Origin: Faucicola sp902506215
Lineage (GTDB): Bacteria; Pseudomonadota; Gammaproteobacteria; Pseudomonadales; Moraxellaceae
Direction: 5' to 3'
Length of the DNA stretch: 64,000 nt
Assembly (NCBI GenBank): GCA_016888885.1
Contig: CP069437.1
Span: 1,240,001-1,304,000, forward strand
In this document: in pieces, positions 24,575-33,520 of the stretch
Layout of the letters: every line of letters starts with the position of its first letter
Position numbering within the stretch: position 1 is the stretch's first letter
Made by a program: the position numbers and the translations under genes
The notes under the pieces: generated by a model
What the model saw: the letters and a program-made list of their open reading frames with translations, nothing else
What the model was told of the DNA's origin: nothing
Database searches by the model: none

Positions 24575-25405
24575 TTTGAATAAGCCCAAAAGAGCCCTAT
24601 TTTAACCCTATATTCCAGTAAAATATAGGCAAACACAAACAATGGCGAGAACCGTAATAACTGACAACATATGGGAACAATTACAAACAACCATGAAAGC
24701 GCACGGCTGTCATCAATGGAAGAACGACCGTACCGTGATGGAAGCCATACTATGGAAGCTAAGAACAGGTGCACCATGGCGAGACATACCTATTGAGCTA
24801 GGGTCATGGAAAACCGCTTATAACCGCTTTAACCGATGGTCTAAAAAAGGCTTGTGGCAGAATTTTTTTTTGACCTACGAAAAGAAATTGACAAAGAATG
24901 GGTATTCATCGACGGAAGTTATGTACGGTGTCATCAACATGCAAGTGGAGCTCGGCGTGGTTTCGATAGAGCAATTGGACAAAGCCGTGGCGGAAACACG
25001 ACAAAAATACACCTATGTGTGGACTCGCATGGAAATCCGCTCGATTTTAAAGTCACTGGGGGTAACGTGCACGACAGTCAAGTTGCAAACGACTTGATAG
25101 AAGTCATACAAGAAGCCCAGTATTTTATCGCTGACAAAGGGTATGACTCGCAAGAAATCAGAGATAAAGCTATAGAACACGGTATGAAAGCTATTATACC
25201 AAAGCGTAAAAATGCCAAGCAACCTAACACTGATTTTGATAGCTACCTTTATAAATTACGCCACTTAGTCGAGAATGCATTTGCACGATTAAAGCAGTTT
25301 CGTAGTATTGCTACTCGCTATGAGAAATTAGCTCGTAATTTTAAATCGATGCTTTACTTGGCTTGCTCTATTATTCATGCTAAGTTAAATTGAGGACACG
25401 CCCTA
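24558..25405 (+). mobile_element. Complete IS5-family element, IS427 subgroup
   Basis: Inverted ends TAGGGCGTGTCC and GGACACGCCCTA enclose a two-frame transposase. Its left flank is the end of truncated unit 3, its right flank is AGTAATTCACTCTG upstream of porin 4. The terminal TA on each side fits a 2-bp target duplication, though the left TA belongs to the array. Confidence 0.9.
24642..25393 (+). CDS. IS5-family transposase, made by -1 frameshift
   Basis: The first frame (from 24642, MARTAITDNIWEQL with Val for Ala here) carries the DNA-binding part to about residue 75 (LWKLRTGAPWRDIP, YNRFNRWSKKG). A run of nine T at 24863-24871 allows -1 slippage into the second frame (24854-25393), which holds the DDE core: Asp in FIDGSYV, Asp in VTGGNVHDSQ and Glu in LVENAFARLKQFR. 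The fusion is about 250 residues, the usual size for IS427-group transposases. Unshifted, the first frame would end at 25097. Confidence 0.9.
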
Positions 25406-25445
25406 GAGTAATTCACTCTGAAACATTTTGCAATATTTTTATGCC

Positions 25446-25482
25446 ATAAAAAAACCACCAGTTACAAATCTGATGGTTTTTA
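25446..25482 (-). terminator. glcB terminator
   Basis: On the minus strand AAAACCATCAG pairs with CTGGTGGTTTTTTTAT, ending in a T-run about 30 bp after the glcB stop codon. Confidence 0.88.
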
Positions 25483-25512
25483 TGATGTTAATATCTTTGC
25501 TAAATAAAAAAC

Positions 25513-27690
25513 TTATTTTGCTTTTAAGTTTAGTCGTGCTTGATGTAGTAATGGTTCAGTATAGCCATTTGGCTGTACATTGCCTTTGAAAATCAAATCA
25601 CGAGCAGCGTTATACGCATAGGTATTGTAGTCATTTGCCATTGGGATATACGCAGGATCGTCTTTGCTTTGCTCATCGACCATTTTTGCCATACGCTTTA
25701 ACACATCATCGACTTGCTCAGGCGTGACAATACCGTGCTCTAACCAGTTGGCAACGTGCTGGCTAGAAATACGCAAGGTAGCGCGGTCTTCCATCAAGGC
25801 AACGTCATCAATATCCAGTACTTTAGAACAGCCAACACCTTGGTCAACCCAGCGCGCTACATATCCTAAAATACCTTGAATGTTGTTTTCAAGCTCGGCA
25901 GTTTTTTGCTCATCTGTCCAGTTGGTATCCGTAGCAAGTGGCACGGTCAAAATGTCATCTAGCTTGGCAGGCTCGCGGTCTTTGATACTATCTAACACGT
26001 CCATGACGTTGGTTTCATGGTAATGCATGGCGTGAAGCGTTGCGCCTGTTGGTGATGGTACCCAGGCACAAGTCGCGCCTGACTTTGGATGATTGGACTT
26101 GGTGGCAACCATTTCTTTCATGTTGTCAGGTTTTGCCCACATGCCTTTACCGATTTGCGCTTTACCAGGTAAGCCCAATTTGACGCCCATGTCTACGTTC
26201 CAACGCTCATAAGCATTGAGCCAATCGGTATTTTTCATGTCGTTTTTACGGACAAAGGGACCCGCTTTCATACTGGTGTGCATCTCGTCACCGGTACGAT
26301 CCATAAAGCCTGTGTTAATAAAGATAACGCGGTTTTTAGCAACACGGATACATTCTTTTAAGTTAACGGTAGTACGGCGCTCTTCATCCATGATACCGAC
26401 TTTTAAGGTATTCTCGGGTAGGTTTAACGCTTTTTCTACCGCTGAGAATAAATCTACCGTAAATTGCACTTCTTCTGGACCGTGCATTTTTGGTTTTACG
26501 ATATACATTGAACCTGTGCGTGAATTGCTTAAGCTGTTTTTACCCAAGATATCTGGCAGGCTACACAGTGGTGTGATTAGCGCATCCATGATACCTTCAT
26601 AAATTTCTTCTTGTTTGCCGTCAAAATCGACTAAAATCGCGGGGTTGGTCATCAAGTGACCGACATTACGAATCAGCATCACTGAACGACCGTGCAAGGT
26701 GATTTTTCCACCATCTGGCGCGGTGTATTCACGGTCAGGGTTCATGGTACGAGTGGTTTGTTTGCCATTTTTTTCAAAGGTGTCAATCAAATCGCCTTTC
26801 ATCAACCCAAACCAGTTGCGATATACTTCTACTTTCTCTTCGGCGTCAACGGCAGCGACTGAGTCTTCACAGTCTTGAATGGTGGTAACCGCAGCTTCCA
26901 TCAAGACATCTTTGATACCTGCAGGGTCATCTTTACCCACATGGCTTGATGGGTCGATTTGGATTTCGGCATGTAAGCCATTATTTTTCAGTAAAATACC
27001 TGTTGGATTTGCCGCATCGCCTAGGAAACCTGCGAATTTTTCTGGCTGGGCTAGTGAGGTAGTTTTGTCGCCTTGGCGTATCACTAATTTACCGTCTTCA
27101 ACTTTAAAACCGGTAACGTCAGCATATTTACCCTCCGCTAAGGGAAAGTTGGCATCCAAGAAGTTTTTGGCGTATTTTACGACTTCGGCACCACGAACAG
27201 GGTTGTAGCCTTTGCCTTTTTCTGCGCCATTGGTTTCATCGATGACATCAGTACCGTATAGCGCATCATACAAGCTGCCCCAACGCGCATTTGCTGCGTT
27301 TAGCGCATAACGGGCATTGCGTACGGGTACCACCAACTGTGGGCCTGCGATATGGGCGATTTCGTCATCCACGTTTTGGGTCTCAACCAAAAAGTCATCG
27401 CCTTCTGGGACGATATAGTTAATGTCTTTTAAAAATTGGGTATAAGCGGCTTTGTCGATTTGACCGTTGCTAGCGGGGTTGTTGTCATGCCAGTCATCGA
27501 TTTGGGCTTGAATCTCGTCACGTTTTGCCAACAATGCTTTATTACGGGGTTGGAATGCTTTGACAATTTTTTCAAATTCTTGCCAATATTTTTCGTTATC
27601 GATGCCCACGACTGGCGTAACTTCATTGGCAATGAAGTTATAAAGCTGTGTATCAATCGCTAGACTACCCTTTTGAACGCGTTCTGACAT
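25513..27690 (-). CDS. glcB: Malate synthase G
   Basis: A 725-residue isoform G enzyme that condenses glyoxylate and acetyl-CoA to malate in the glyoxylate shunt. Conserved parts are VVPVRNARYALNAANARWGSL, TTIQDCEDSVAAVDAEEKV, NRTGSMYIVKPKMHGPEE-like SRTGSMYIVKPKMHGPEEV, VGIMDEERRTTVNL, FINTGFLDRTGDE-like FINTGFMDRTGDEMHTSM and GATCAWVPSPTGATLHA. Length fits GlcB (about 723) and not the shorter AceB. It stands alone between the IS array and miaE. No isocitrate lyase gene is in the window. Confidence 0.97.
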   Translation of the reverse strand: MSERVQKGSLAIDTQLYNFIANEVTPVVGIDNEKYWQEFEKIVKAFQPRNKALLAKRDEIQAQIDDWHDNNPASNGQIDKAAYTQFLKDINYIVPEGDDFLVETQNVDDEIAHIAGPQLVVPVRNARYALNAANARWGSLYDALYGTDVIDETNGAEKGKGYNPVRGAEVVKYAKNFLDANFPLAEGKYADVTGFKVEDGKLVIRQGDKTTSLAQPEKFAGFLGDAANPTGILLKNNGLHAEIQIDPSSHVGKDDPAGIKDVLMEAAVTTIQDCEDSVAAVDAEEKVEVYRNWFGLMKGDLIDTFEKNGKQTTRTMNPDREYTAPDGGKITLHGRSVMLIRNVGHLMTNPAILVDFDGKQEEIYEGIMDALITPLCSLPDILGKNSLSNSRTGSMYIVKPKMHGPEEVQFTVDLFSAVEKALNLPENTLKVGIMDEERRTTVNLKECIRVAKNRVIFINTGFMDRTGDEMHTSMKAGPFVRKNDMKNTDWLNAYERWNVDMGVKLGLPGKAQIGKGMWAKPDNMKEMVATKSNHPKSGATCAWVPSPTGATLHAMHYHETNVMDVLDSIKDREPAKLDDILTVPLATDTNWTDEQKTAELENNIQGILGYVARWVDQGVGCSKVLDIDDVALMEDRATLRISSQHVANWLEHGIVTPEQVDDVLKRMAKMVDEQSKDDPAYIPMANDYNTYAYNAARDLIFKGNVQPNGYTEPLLHQARLNLKAK

Positions 27691-27875
27691 GGCATTTTTC
27701 CTTATGTTTTGACCTAAAATAGCAAAAAATTCACATTTGATTATACGAATATCATTTATAAAAATAAAGAAATAAAAACTATTTATTTTTTAAATAATCG
27801 TTATATATAAATTTTTGTGCTAAGGGTTTTATCACTGATTTTTGGTAAAATATCATTTTATTAACGTGCCAATAA

Positions 27876-28607
27876 GTGAGTAACCCCTTGTCAAATTTCG
27901 CTCTTATCAATAACCCAGTACAAACGGACAGCAGTTTTGATGAATTAGCCGTCATCGACTTGGATAATGATAACTCTGTCTATCAGCCAAAGCCCATTGA
28001 TATCACCCTTGTTTTGGCGTTTTTGGGTTGTACAACGTCGGATAAATGGCTCAAAGCCGCGATGGCAGATTTGCCGACCATCATCCAAGATCATGCCAAT
28101 TGTGAAAAAAAAGCCGCAGGCACCGCGATGAATCTGATTTTTCGCTATATGTCGCATACCGAGCTGCAATTAAAGCTTGCTCAGCTGATTCGAGAAGAAA
28201 TGCTCCATTATGAGCAAGTGATGGGATTGATGGCAGAGCGTGGACAAGCGTGGCAACATATTGCTGCAGGTCGCTACGCTGCAGGTATGCTCAAACATAA
28301 ACGCACTTATGAGCCGCAAGCGATGATAGACACGTTAATTATTGGTGCTTTCATCGAAGCCCGATCGTGTGAACGTTTTTGGGCACTGTCACAAGTGATT
28401 GAGGATGAGCGTTTGGCAAAATATTATCGCTATTTGCTAAAATCAGAAAGTCGTCATTTTGAAGATTATTTGGCATTGGCGCAAAGTATCAGTGACGAGC
28501 CGATTGATGCGCGGGTGGCGTTTTTTCGTCAAGTAGAGGCGCAGCTTATCGATGAACCCGATGATGAATTACGCTTTCATAGTGGTATACCGAGTTGGAT
28601 TGCGTGA
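27876..28607 (+). CDS. miaE: tRNA 2-methylthio-N6-isopentenyl adenosine-37 hydroxylase
   Basis: A 243-residue ferritin-like diiron monooxygenase that hydroxylates ms2i6A37 in tRNAs reading UNN codons. Iron-ligand helices are visible in DHANCEKKAAGTAMNL, REEMLHYEQV, IEARSCERF and ESRHFEDYL. The start is GTG at 27876; no strong ribosome site is present, and an in-frame TTG at 27888 is possible. The gene is monocistronic, and the hairpin beyond it terminates the opposite strand. Confidence 0.93.
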   Translation: MSNPLSNFALINNPVQTDSSFDELAVIDLDNDNSVYQPKPIDITLVLAFLGCTTSDKWLKAAMADLPTIIQDHANCEKKAAGTAMNLIFRYMSHTELQLKLAQLIREEMLHYEQVMGLMAERGQAWQHIAAGRYAAGMLKHKRTYEPQAMIDTLIIGAFIEARSCERFWALSQVIEDERLAKYYRYLLKSESRHFEDYLALAQSISDEPIDARVAFFRQVEAQLIDEPDDELRFHSGIPSWIA

Positions 28608-28629
28608 GGTTTTTGTAGACTGTAACGAT

Positions 28630-28668
28630 AAAAAAAGCTAACCATCAAATGGGGATGGATGGTTAGCT
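28630..28668 (-). terminator. Terminator of the small disordered-protein genes
   Basis: AGCTAACCATC pairs with GATGGTTAGCT; on the minus strand it is followed by TTTTTTATC. It ends transcription coming from 28723. Confidence 0.82.
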
Positions 28669-28722
28669 GTTATGGTTAGCTATTAGAATTTAATCCTTAA
28701 ACTGACTCACTGCCACTTACTC

Positions 28723-28977
28723 TCACTCACTACCAACGCTTGGAATAGAGCCATCAGGATTAATAGTGCGTTTTTGGGCATTTTCTGGGGTAGTATAAAG
28801 ATTGCGCTCATTAATGGTGTCGCTTTTTAGCTGTTCGTTACCAACCGCGTCCCTGCCAATGGTATGTTCATTGACATTATCATCAAACGCTTGTCCCGGT
28901 TGGTCACGACGATCAACAAACTCGGCGGATTTATCGCCTAAATTAACGTGTTTGGTTTGTGCTTCTGGTGAATTCAT
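28723..28977 (-). CDS. Small hydrophilic, probably disordered protein A
   Basis: 84 residues from ATG at 28977; AAGGA lies six bases upstream, whereas an ATG at 28983 would touch it. The sequence (EFVDRRDQPGQAFDDNVNE, NLYTTPENAQKRTINPDGSI) is rich in Asn, Asp, Glu and Gln, with no Cys, no Trp and no hydrophobic segment. No family is recognised. Two similar genes follow upstream on the same strand. Such sequences resemble hydrophilins and desiccation-tolerance proteins of Moraxellaceae in composition only; that role is a guess. Confidence 0.7.
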   Translation of the reverse strand: MNSPEAQTKHVNLGDKSAEFVDRRDQPGQAFDDNVNEHTIGRDAVGNEQLKSDTINERNLYTTPENAQKRTINPDGSIPSVGSE

Positions 28978-29040
28978 GGTCATTCCTTTTTCGGTATCAA
29001 CCCAATACAATGCTTAAACTTAACTTAGTGATATCGAAAA

Positions 29041-29391
29041 TTAGTGATCGCGGTCGATATCTACGCTACCATCTGATAAGGTATGAAGTGAGTTTTCTGC
29101 ATTAAGATTGGCTTGGGCAGTTTGCTGTAATTTCTGCGCCTCTTCCTCGGAAATACGTACCACATTTTCATCCGATAATTCGCCATTTTCCACGTCTTCT
29201 GCGGATTGGAATTTTACCGCCGCTTGTGGGGTATTATCAAAAATATCGGGCGTTTCCATTGAGGGTGACATGCCTGTAGTGACACCATCCCCTGATTGGT
29301 GGGTGACACTGTCTTCTACTATGACGGCTTGCGGGGTCACGGCGACACCCGTTTTTGGATCTACAATCTCTACATTATTTTGATTTTGCAT
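29041..29391 (-). CDS. Small hydrophilic, probably disordered protein B
   Basis: A 116-residue acidic protein. It begins MQNQNNVEIVDPKTGVAVTP and contains GDGVTTGMSPSMETPDIFDN and an Asp/Glu-rich part (EDVENGELSDENVVRISEEE). A short helix-prone segment (EEEAQKLQQTAQANLNAEN) is the only likely ordered part. There are no Cys, no signal and no known domain. A ribosome site AAGGAAT precedes the ATG. About 60 bp separate it from gene A, so joint transcription is possible. Confidence 0.7.
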   Translation of the reverse strand: MQNQNNVEIVDPKTGVAVTPQAVIVEDSVTHQSGDGVTTGMSPSMETPDIFDNTPQAAVKFQSAEDVENGELSDENVVRISEEEAQKLQQTAQANLNAENSLHTLSDGSVDIDRDH

Positions 29392-29518
29392 TTTTTATTC
29401 CTTTAATTAATTGTTATCGCTCAATAAGTTATTATTTTTGTAGGTTGAGCTGTATAAATTAGTCAATCAAAATTTAATGATTAAACGCTTAGTATTCAAA
29501 AGTTTAACAATTAAAATT

Positions 29519-29722
29519 CTAGTGGTTGTCGGTACGCAATGATTCGTCAATAAAAGGGGTGTTTTCACTTTTGTCTAAGTCTTGTGGCTCACCTTTCACA
29601 CTATTTTGTTTGTCCAAGTTTTCTGATAATTGACTGGGATTCACATTTTCTGTTGCTTTTTGAATTTCGGTTTGGTTGCTTGATTGATTTTGTGCTTGGT
29701 TTTGTGCTTGATTCTGTGACAT
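29519..29722 (-). CDS. Small hydrophilic, probably disordered protein C
   Basis: 67 residues starting MSQNQAQNQAQNQSSNQTEI, a Gln-Asn repeat, then a Lys/Asp/Glu/Asn-rich remainder ending DESLRTDNH. The ATG is preceded by AAGGAAAATTACC. It has no hydrophobic core and must be disordered alone. It is the first of three same-strand genes of similar character (with 29041-29391 and 28723-28977). Confidence 0.68.
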   Translation of the reverse strand: MSQNQAQNQAQNQSSNQTEIQKATENVNPSQLSENLDKQNSVKGEPQDLDKSENTPFIDESLRTDNH

Positions 29723-30018
29723 GGTAATTTTCCTTATGATTTTTTAGTATCAATTCAAGTCTAAGGTTTTAATCAAAGACTTTTAAATAGAGCGCGATTA
29801 AATTTATGTAAAAAAATAGCCAATTCAATCGCTTTCATACTTTTGCTTTTATAAGTTTGATAGTAGCAAATAAAGCTAGTTTGTGATAAGTGTTCGCGTA
29901 ACAAGCTGTTATCACTATGTGATAAGTGTTTAGCTGTGTGAAATTTTGGCGGATTTATTACTATTCGGTAAATTTCGGACATTGGGTTTATGTCAGCGCA
30001 GCACTCATCAAAAAAAAC
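29723..30018. other. Intergenic region between protein C and ppk1
   Basis: About 300 bp with one minus-strand frame that reads through the ppk1 terminator and is rejected. GTGATAAGTGTT occurs twice (near 29883 and 29919) in direct orientation. No clear promoter was found, although that of protein C must lie here. Confidence 0.4.
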
Positions 30019-30044
30019 CGCCATCTTCTATATATAGATGGCGG
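30019..30044 (-). terminator. ppk1 terminator
   Basis: CCGCCATCT and AGATGGCGG pair around ATATATAG; on the minus strand a run of eight T follows. It is about 35 bp after the ppk1 stop codon. Confidence 0.9.
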
Positions 30045-30076
30045 TGTAATTGACTCAAAACCTATGACTAGCAAAA

Positions 30077-32275
30077 TTAGCTTTTTCTGGTGATTTTGGT
30101 CAATAAATAATCTTGTGCCGAGAATGCTGCTTCACCTTCACCAGGGGTAATCGCTCGCCATGCGCCTTTGGCATCAAGCTCCCATGCATTGACATTGTCT
30201 TTGAGATAATTGTGCAAATCTTCCATAATGCGTTTAAAGACGATGGGGTCTTCAATGGGGAAAGCGACTTCAACACGGCTAAACAAATTGCGTTCCATCC
30301 AGTCTGCACTGGCGCAATATAAACGGTAAGTACGTTTGCCATTAGCATTGGGATTTTGATGCCCATTGGCAAAATAATACACGCGGGTGTGCTCCAAAAA
30401 ACGCCCAACGATAGAGCGCACGGTGATGTTGTCAGATACGCCGGGTAATTGCGGACGAATACAACACATCGACCGTATAATCAGATTGATTTTAACGCCT
30501 GCTTGCGATGCTTCATATAGCTTGTCAATCAGTAGTTTTTCGGTCATCGCATTGACCTTGATAATGATATGCGCCTCTTTGCCTGCTTTGGCATGGGCAA
30601 TTTCGTTGTCAATAAAGCCCATGAGTCTGTCATGCAAGGTGAAAGGGGCATGCAGTAGTTTTTGCACTTTGGCTGGCTTGCCCATGCCCGTGAGTTCGTT
30701 AAATATTTTATGCACATCTTCGGTGATTGCTTCATTGGCGGTAAATAAACCATAGTCGGTATAGGCTTTGGCATTGCCCGCATGGTAGTTGCCCGTGCCC
30801 AAATGCACATAGCGGCGGATTTTATCTTCCTCACGGCGCACAATCAGCATCATCTTGGCGTGGGTCTTGTAGCCGACGATGCCATACACCACCACTGCCC
30901 CAGCCTGCTGCAGAAAGTTTGCTACTTCGATGTTGGATTTTTCATCAAAGCGCGCGCGCAGCTCAATCACCGCGGTGACTTCTTTGCCTTTACGGGCAGC
31001 TTCGGCCAGCGCTTGGACAATTTCAGAGTTTGTCCCCGAGCGATAAAGGGTCTGTTTGATGGCTAATACACGGGGGTCATTGGCGGCTTGGCGCAAAATG
31101 TTGACCACAGGTGAAAACGAATGAAACGGATGATGCAGCAAGACATCTTGCTTACGAATAGCATGGAACACATTTTCATTTTTATCCAAGCTATCACGGC
31201 GAAACGCTTTGGGAATGGCATGATTAAACGGCTGATAACGCAAATTTGGGATTTTAAAATCAAACAACAAACGGGTCAAATTGACAGGACCATTGACACG
31301 GTATAGCTGCTCTTGGCTTAAACCAAACTCTTCAAGCAGATAATCCACCATCGTCTGTGGGCAATGGGTGGTCACTTCTAAGCGCACTTTGGCACCAAAT
31401 CGACGATTCTCTAACTCACCTTCCAACGCTTTCGCCAAGTCTTCGACATCATCGGATAAATCTAAATCGGCGTTACGGGTCAAACGAAATTGGTGGCAGC
31501 CAGTGACCGTCATGCCAGGAAATAATTCTTCGATATGCCCGTGAATCACTGCGGTGAGCATGATGTGATGTTCTTTGCCGCCTGTCAGTTCATTGGGTAA
31601 GCGAATAACCCGCGGTAAGCTTCGAGGTGCAGGCACAATCGCCATGTTAATATCGCGACCAAAGCCATCTTTGCCCTCTAAGCCCACCATAAAATTCAAG
31701 CTTTTATTCACCAATCTAGGAAAAGGATGTGCAGGGTCAATACTAATGGGCGTCAGCACGGGCGCGACTTGTTCGGCAAAGTATTTTTTTACCCAGGCAG
31801 CTTGCTCTGGGGTCAACTCATCACGTTTTAGGTAGCGAATGTCTTGCTCCGCCAGTGCAGGCAGAATTTCATCGTTCAAAATACGGTATTGCTCATCCAC
31901 CGCATGATGGGCGATTTCAGAGATATATGACAAAACTTTACTGGGACGCATACCATCGATACTGCTCACCACATCGCCCATTTGTACTTTTTGCATCAAG
32001 CCTGCGACACGGATTTCAAAGAATTCATCTAAATTAGATGAAAAAATGATCAAGAAAAACAGTCGTTCAAGCAGTGGGTGGCGGGGATTGGTAGCTTGGG
32101 CGAGTACCCGCTGATGAAACTGTAACAGTGACAATTCACGATTAAAGTACCGCTCGCTATCGTCTTGTTGGGATTCAAACACGTTTGGGTAGCAAATGCT
32201 GTTAAATCCTAGTATCGGATTGATTTGTGATACATGATCTTCGCTGGGTTTATCTTGTTTGGCAGTGTTTGGCAT
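30077..32275 (-). CDS. ppk1: Polyphosphate kinase 1
   Basis: A 732-residue kinase that makes inorganic polyphosphate from ATP. The N-terminal FNRELSLLQFHQRVLAQA and FFLIIFSSNLDEFFEIRVAGL, the middle HHPFHSFSPVVNILRQAA, and the phospholipase D-like core (ELRARFDEKSNIEVANF, GIVGYKTHAKMMLIVRRE with the autophosphorylated His, LGTGNYHAGNAKAYTDYG) are all present. The C terminus has RSMCCIRPQLPGVSDNI and SADWMERNLFSRVEVAFP. Length agrees with the family (about 690-740). Confidence 0.97.
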   Translation of the reverse strand: MPNTAKQDKPSEDHVSQINPILGFNSICYPNVFESQQDDSERYFNRELSLLQFHQRVLAQATNPRHPLLERLFFLIIFSSNLDEFFEIRVAGLMQKVQMGDVVSSIDGMRPSKVLSYISEIAHHAVDEQYRILNDEILPALAEQDIRYLKRDELTPEQAAWVKKYFAEQVAPVLTPISIDPAHPFPRLVNKSLNFMVGLEGKDGFGRDINMAIVPAPRSLPRVIRLPNELTGGKEHHIMLTAVIHGHIEELFPGMTVTGCHQFRLTRNADLDLSDDVEDLAKALEGELENRRFGAKVRLEVTTHCPQTMVDYLLEEFGLSQEQLYRVNGPVNLTRLLFDFKIPNLRYQPFNHAIPKAFRRDSLDKNENVFHAIRKQDVLLHHPFHSFSPVVNILRQAANDPRVLAIKQTLYRSGTNSEIVQALAEAARKGKEVTAVIELRARFDEKSNIEVANFLQQAGAVVVYGIVGYKTHAKMMLIVRREEDKIRRYVHLGTGNYHAGNAKAYTDYGLFTANEAITEDVHKIFNELTGMGKPAKVQKLLHAPFTLHDRLMGFIDNEIAHAKAGKEAHIIIKVNAMTEKLLIDKLYEASQAGVKINLIIRSMCCIRPQLPGVSDNITVRSIVGRFLEHTRVYYFANGHQNPNANGKRTYRLYCASADWMERNLFSRVEVAFPIEDPIVFKRIMEDLHNYLKDNVNAWELDAKGAWRAITPGEGEAAFSAQDYLLTKITRKS

Positions 32276-32362
32276 AGCACAGTCCTTTTATGGTCAAGCA
32301 TTTTTAACAGTGTAAAGTTAACAATGTAATGATAAGCGTGTAATGATACATGAGTTTTTTGA

Positions 32363-33139
32363 CTATTCCGTGTCGGGCAAATCTGCCGCACCCATGCGCC
32401 GTAAAATAATTTGGGTTTTGTTAAGCAGGCGGCGGTCGTTACGGTTGTCTTCAAAATATTTGGGATTAGGTAGCATGGCAATCAAAGATGCGGCTTCTCG
32501 CTTGGTCAAATGCGCTGCCGACTTATGGTAGTAGTGCTGAGCGGCTGCTTCAATGCCATACACGCCTTTGCCAAACTCTGCGACATTGAGATAAGCAAGC
32601 AAAATCCGCTCTTTGGTCCACAGGTTTTCAATCATCAAGGTAATTAATGCTTCTTCACCTTTGCGAAAATACGAGCGATTGGGGTATAAAAATAAATTTT
32701 TGGCAAGCTGTTGGCTAATGGTTGAGCCGCCCGCGCTGATAGCGCCCGCTTTTTCATTTTTCTTAATCGCATTCTCAATGCCTTGCACATCAAAGCCAGC
32801 GTGATTGACAAAGTTGGCATCTTCGCTGGCAATTGCCGCCCGTTTTACATTCACCGAAATTTGATTATCATCCACCCACGTCTGACTCACAGGGGCAAAA
32901 TTGCCCAAGCGATACAGTATCATGAACATACTGTTATTGATAGGCTGGGTTTTCCAGACAACCAATAAGGCTGCAACTATTATATGAAACGCAACAAAGC
33001 AGGCAATCACTATGAGCAAAATACGCTTAAACCAGCCGCCAAACCCGATACCGCGGTTGGTGGGTGGTAAAGCTGTGTTGACAGGTTTGGGCTTTATCGA
33101 CATTTTGGTGGCAGGTTTCTTGGTAGCGGGTTTGGTCAC
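32363..33139 (-). CDS. mtgA: Monofunctional peptidoglycan transglycosylase
   Basis: 258 residues: a basic cytoplasmic tail with Lys-Pro repeats, one transmembrane helix at about 38-60 (ILLIVIACFVAFHIIVAALL), then a GT51 domain. It polymerises lipid II into glycan chains. Motifs are AIASEDANFVNHAGFD with the catalytic Glu, GAISAGGSTISQQLAKNLFL, and RILLAYLNVAEFGKGVYGIE. There is no transpeptidase domain. It is about 90 bp upstream of ppk1 on the same strand. Confidence 0.95.
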   Translation of the reverse strand: MTKPATKKPATKMSIKPKPVNTALPPTNRGIGFGGWFKRILLIVIACFVAFHIIVAALLVVWKTQPINNSMFMILYRLGNFAPVSQTWVDDNQISVNVKRAAIASEDANFVNHAGFDVQGIENAIKKNEKAGAISAGGSTISQQLAKNLFLYPNRSYFRKGEEALITLMIENLWTKERILLAYLNVAEFGKGVYGIEAAAQHYYHKSAAHLTKREAASLIAMLPNPKYFEDNRNDRRLLNKTQIILRRMGAADLPDTE

Positions 33140-33217
33140 GGTGTATTCCTAACGGCGGGGGCAAAAGCAGCGATGGCTTAAGCTAAAAATATAACGTATT
33201 ATGGCATTTTTGGCTAT

Positions 33218-33520
33218 ATGCTAAGGCAGAATATGTCCGACCTCAATGCGCAAAACATGACAAATCCGCACGATCACATGATGGCTGACCCGACTACTTG
33301 GCGATTATATGGCACAGTGGGCTGTCATCTGTGTGAAATCGCTGAAAGCTTATTGCGTCAAGTACAAGCCGTTGCCGATATACGCTGGCAGTCGATTGAT
33401 ATTGCCGAGCTGCCAGAACAAGAGATGCTGGAATTTGCTGATAAAATACCTGTGTTAGTCACCGCTACCAAGACGCTAAATTATCCTTTTTCCATCATGG
33501 ATATTATGGCGTTAAGCTGA
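33218..33520 (+). CDS. Glutaredoxin-like thioredoxin-fold protein (DUF836)
   Basis: Up to 100 residues; ATG at 33218 or 33233 may be the start. The thioredoxin-like fold begins at residue 28 with WRLYGTVGCHLCEIAESLL, having a CHLC redox motif, and continues to the cis-Pro loop KIPVLVT. Members of this small family are redox proteins without defined targets. It is divergent from mtgA with about 80 bp between them. Confidence 0.8.
   Translation: MLRQNMSDLNAQNMTNPHDHMMADPTTWRLYGTVGCHLCEIAESLLRQVQAVADIRWQSIDIAELPEQEMLEFADKIPVLVTATKTLNYPFSIMDIMALS

Larger units (their letters stand above)
22821..25405 (+). mobile_element. Head-to-tail IS5-family (IS427-like) array: three truncated units plus one complete copy
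   Basis: Four units spaced by exactly 579 bp begin at 22821, 23400, 23979 and 24558, each with TTAGGGCGTGTCC. Units 1-3 appear identical base for base and stop after GCTGACA, where the next left end begins. Unit 4 continues to the inverted end GGACACGCCCTA at 25394-25405. The intact element is about 843 bp between TA dinucleotides, the target typical of the IS427 subgroup. Unit 4 differs from 1-3 at six positions in its first 260 bp. The array lies between glcB and porin 4. Confidence 0.92.

Noticed and set aside
24571..24777. 68-residue minus-strand frame in the IS array
   Set aside because: It is antisense to the transposase and present only because of IS composition.
29773..30024. 83-residue frame next to ppk1
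   Set aside because: It begins inside the ppk1 terminator hairpin and has no ribosome site or conserved features.
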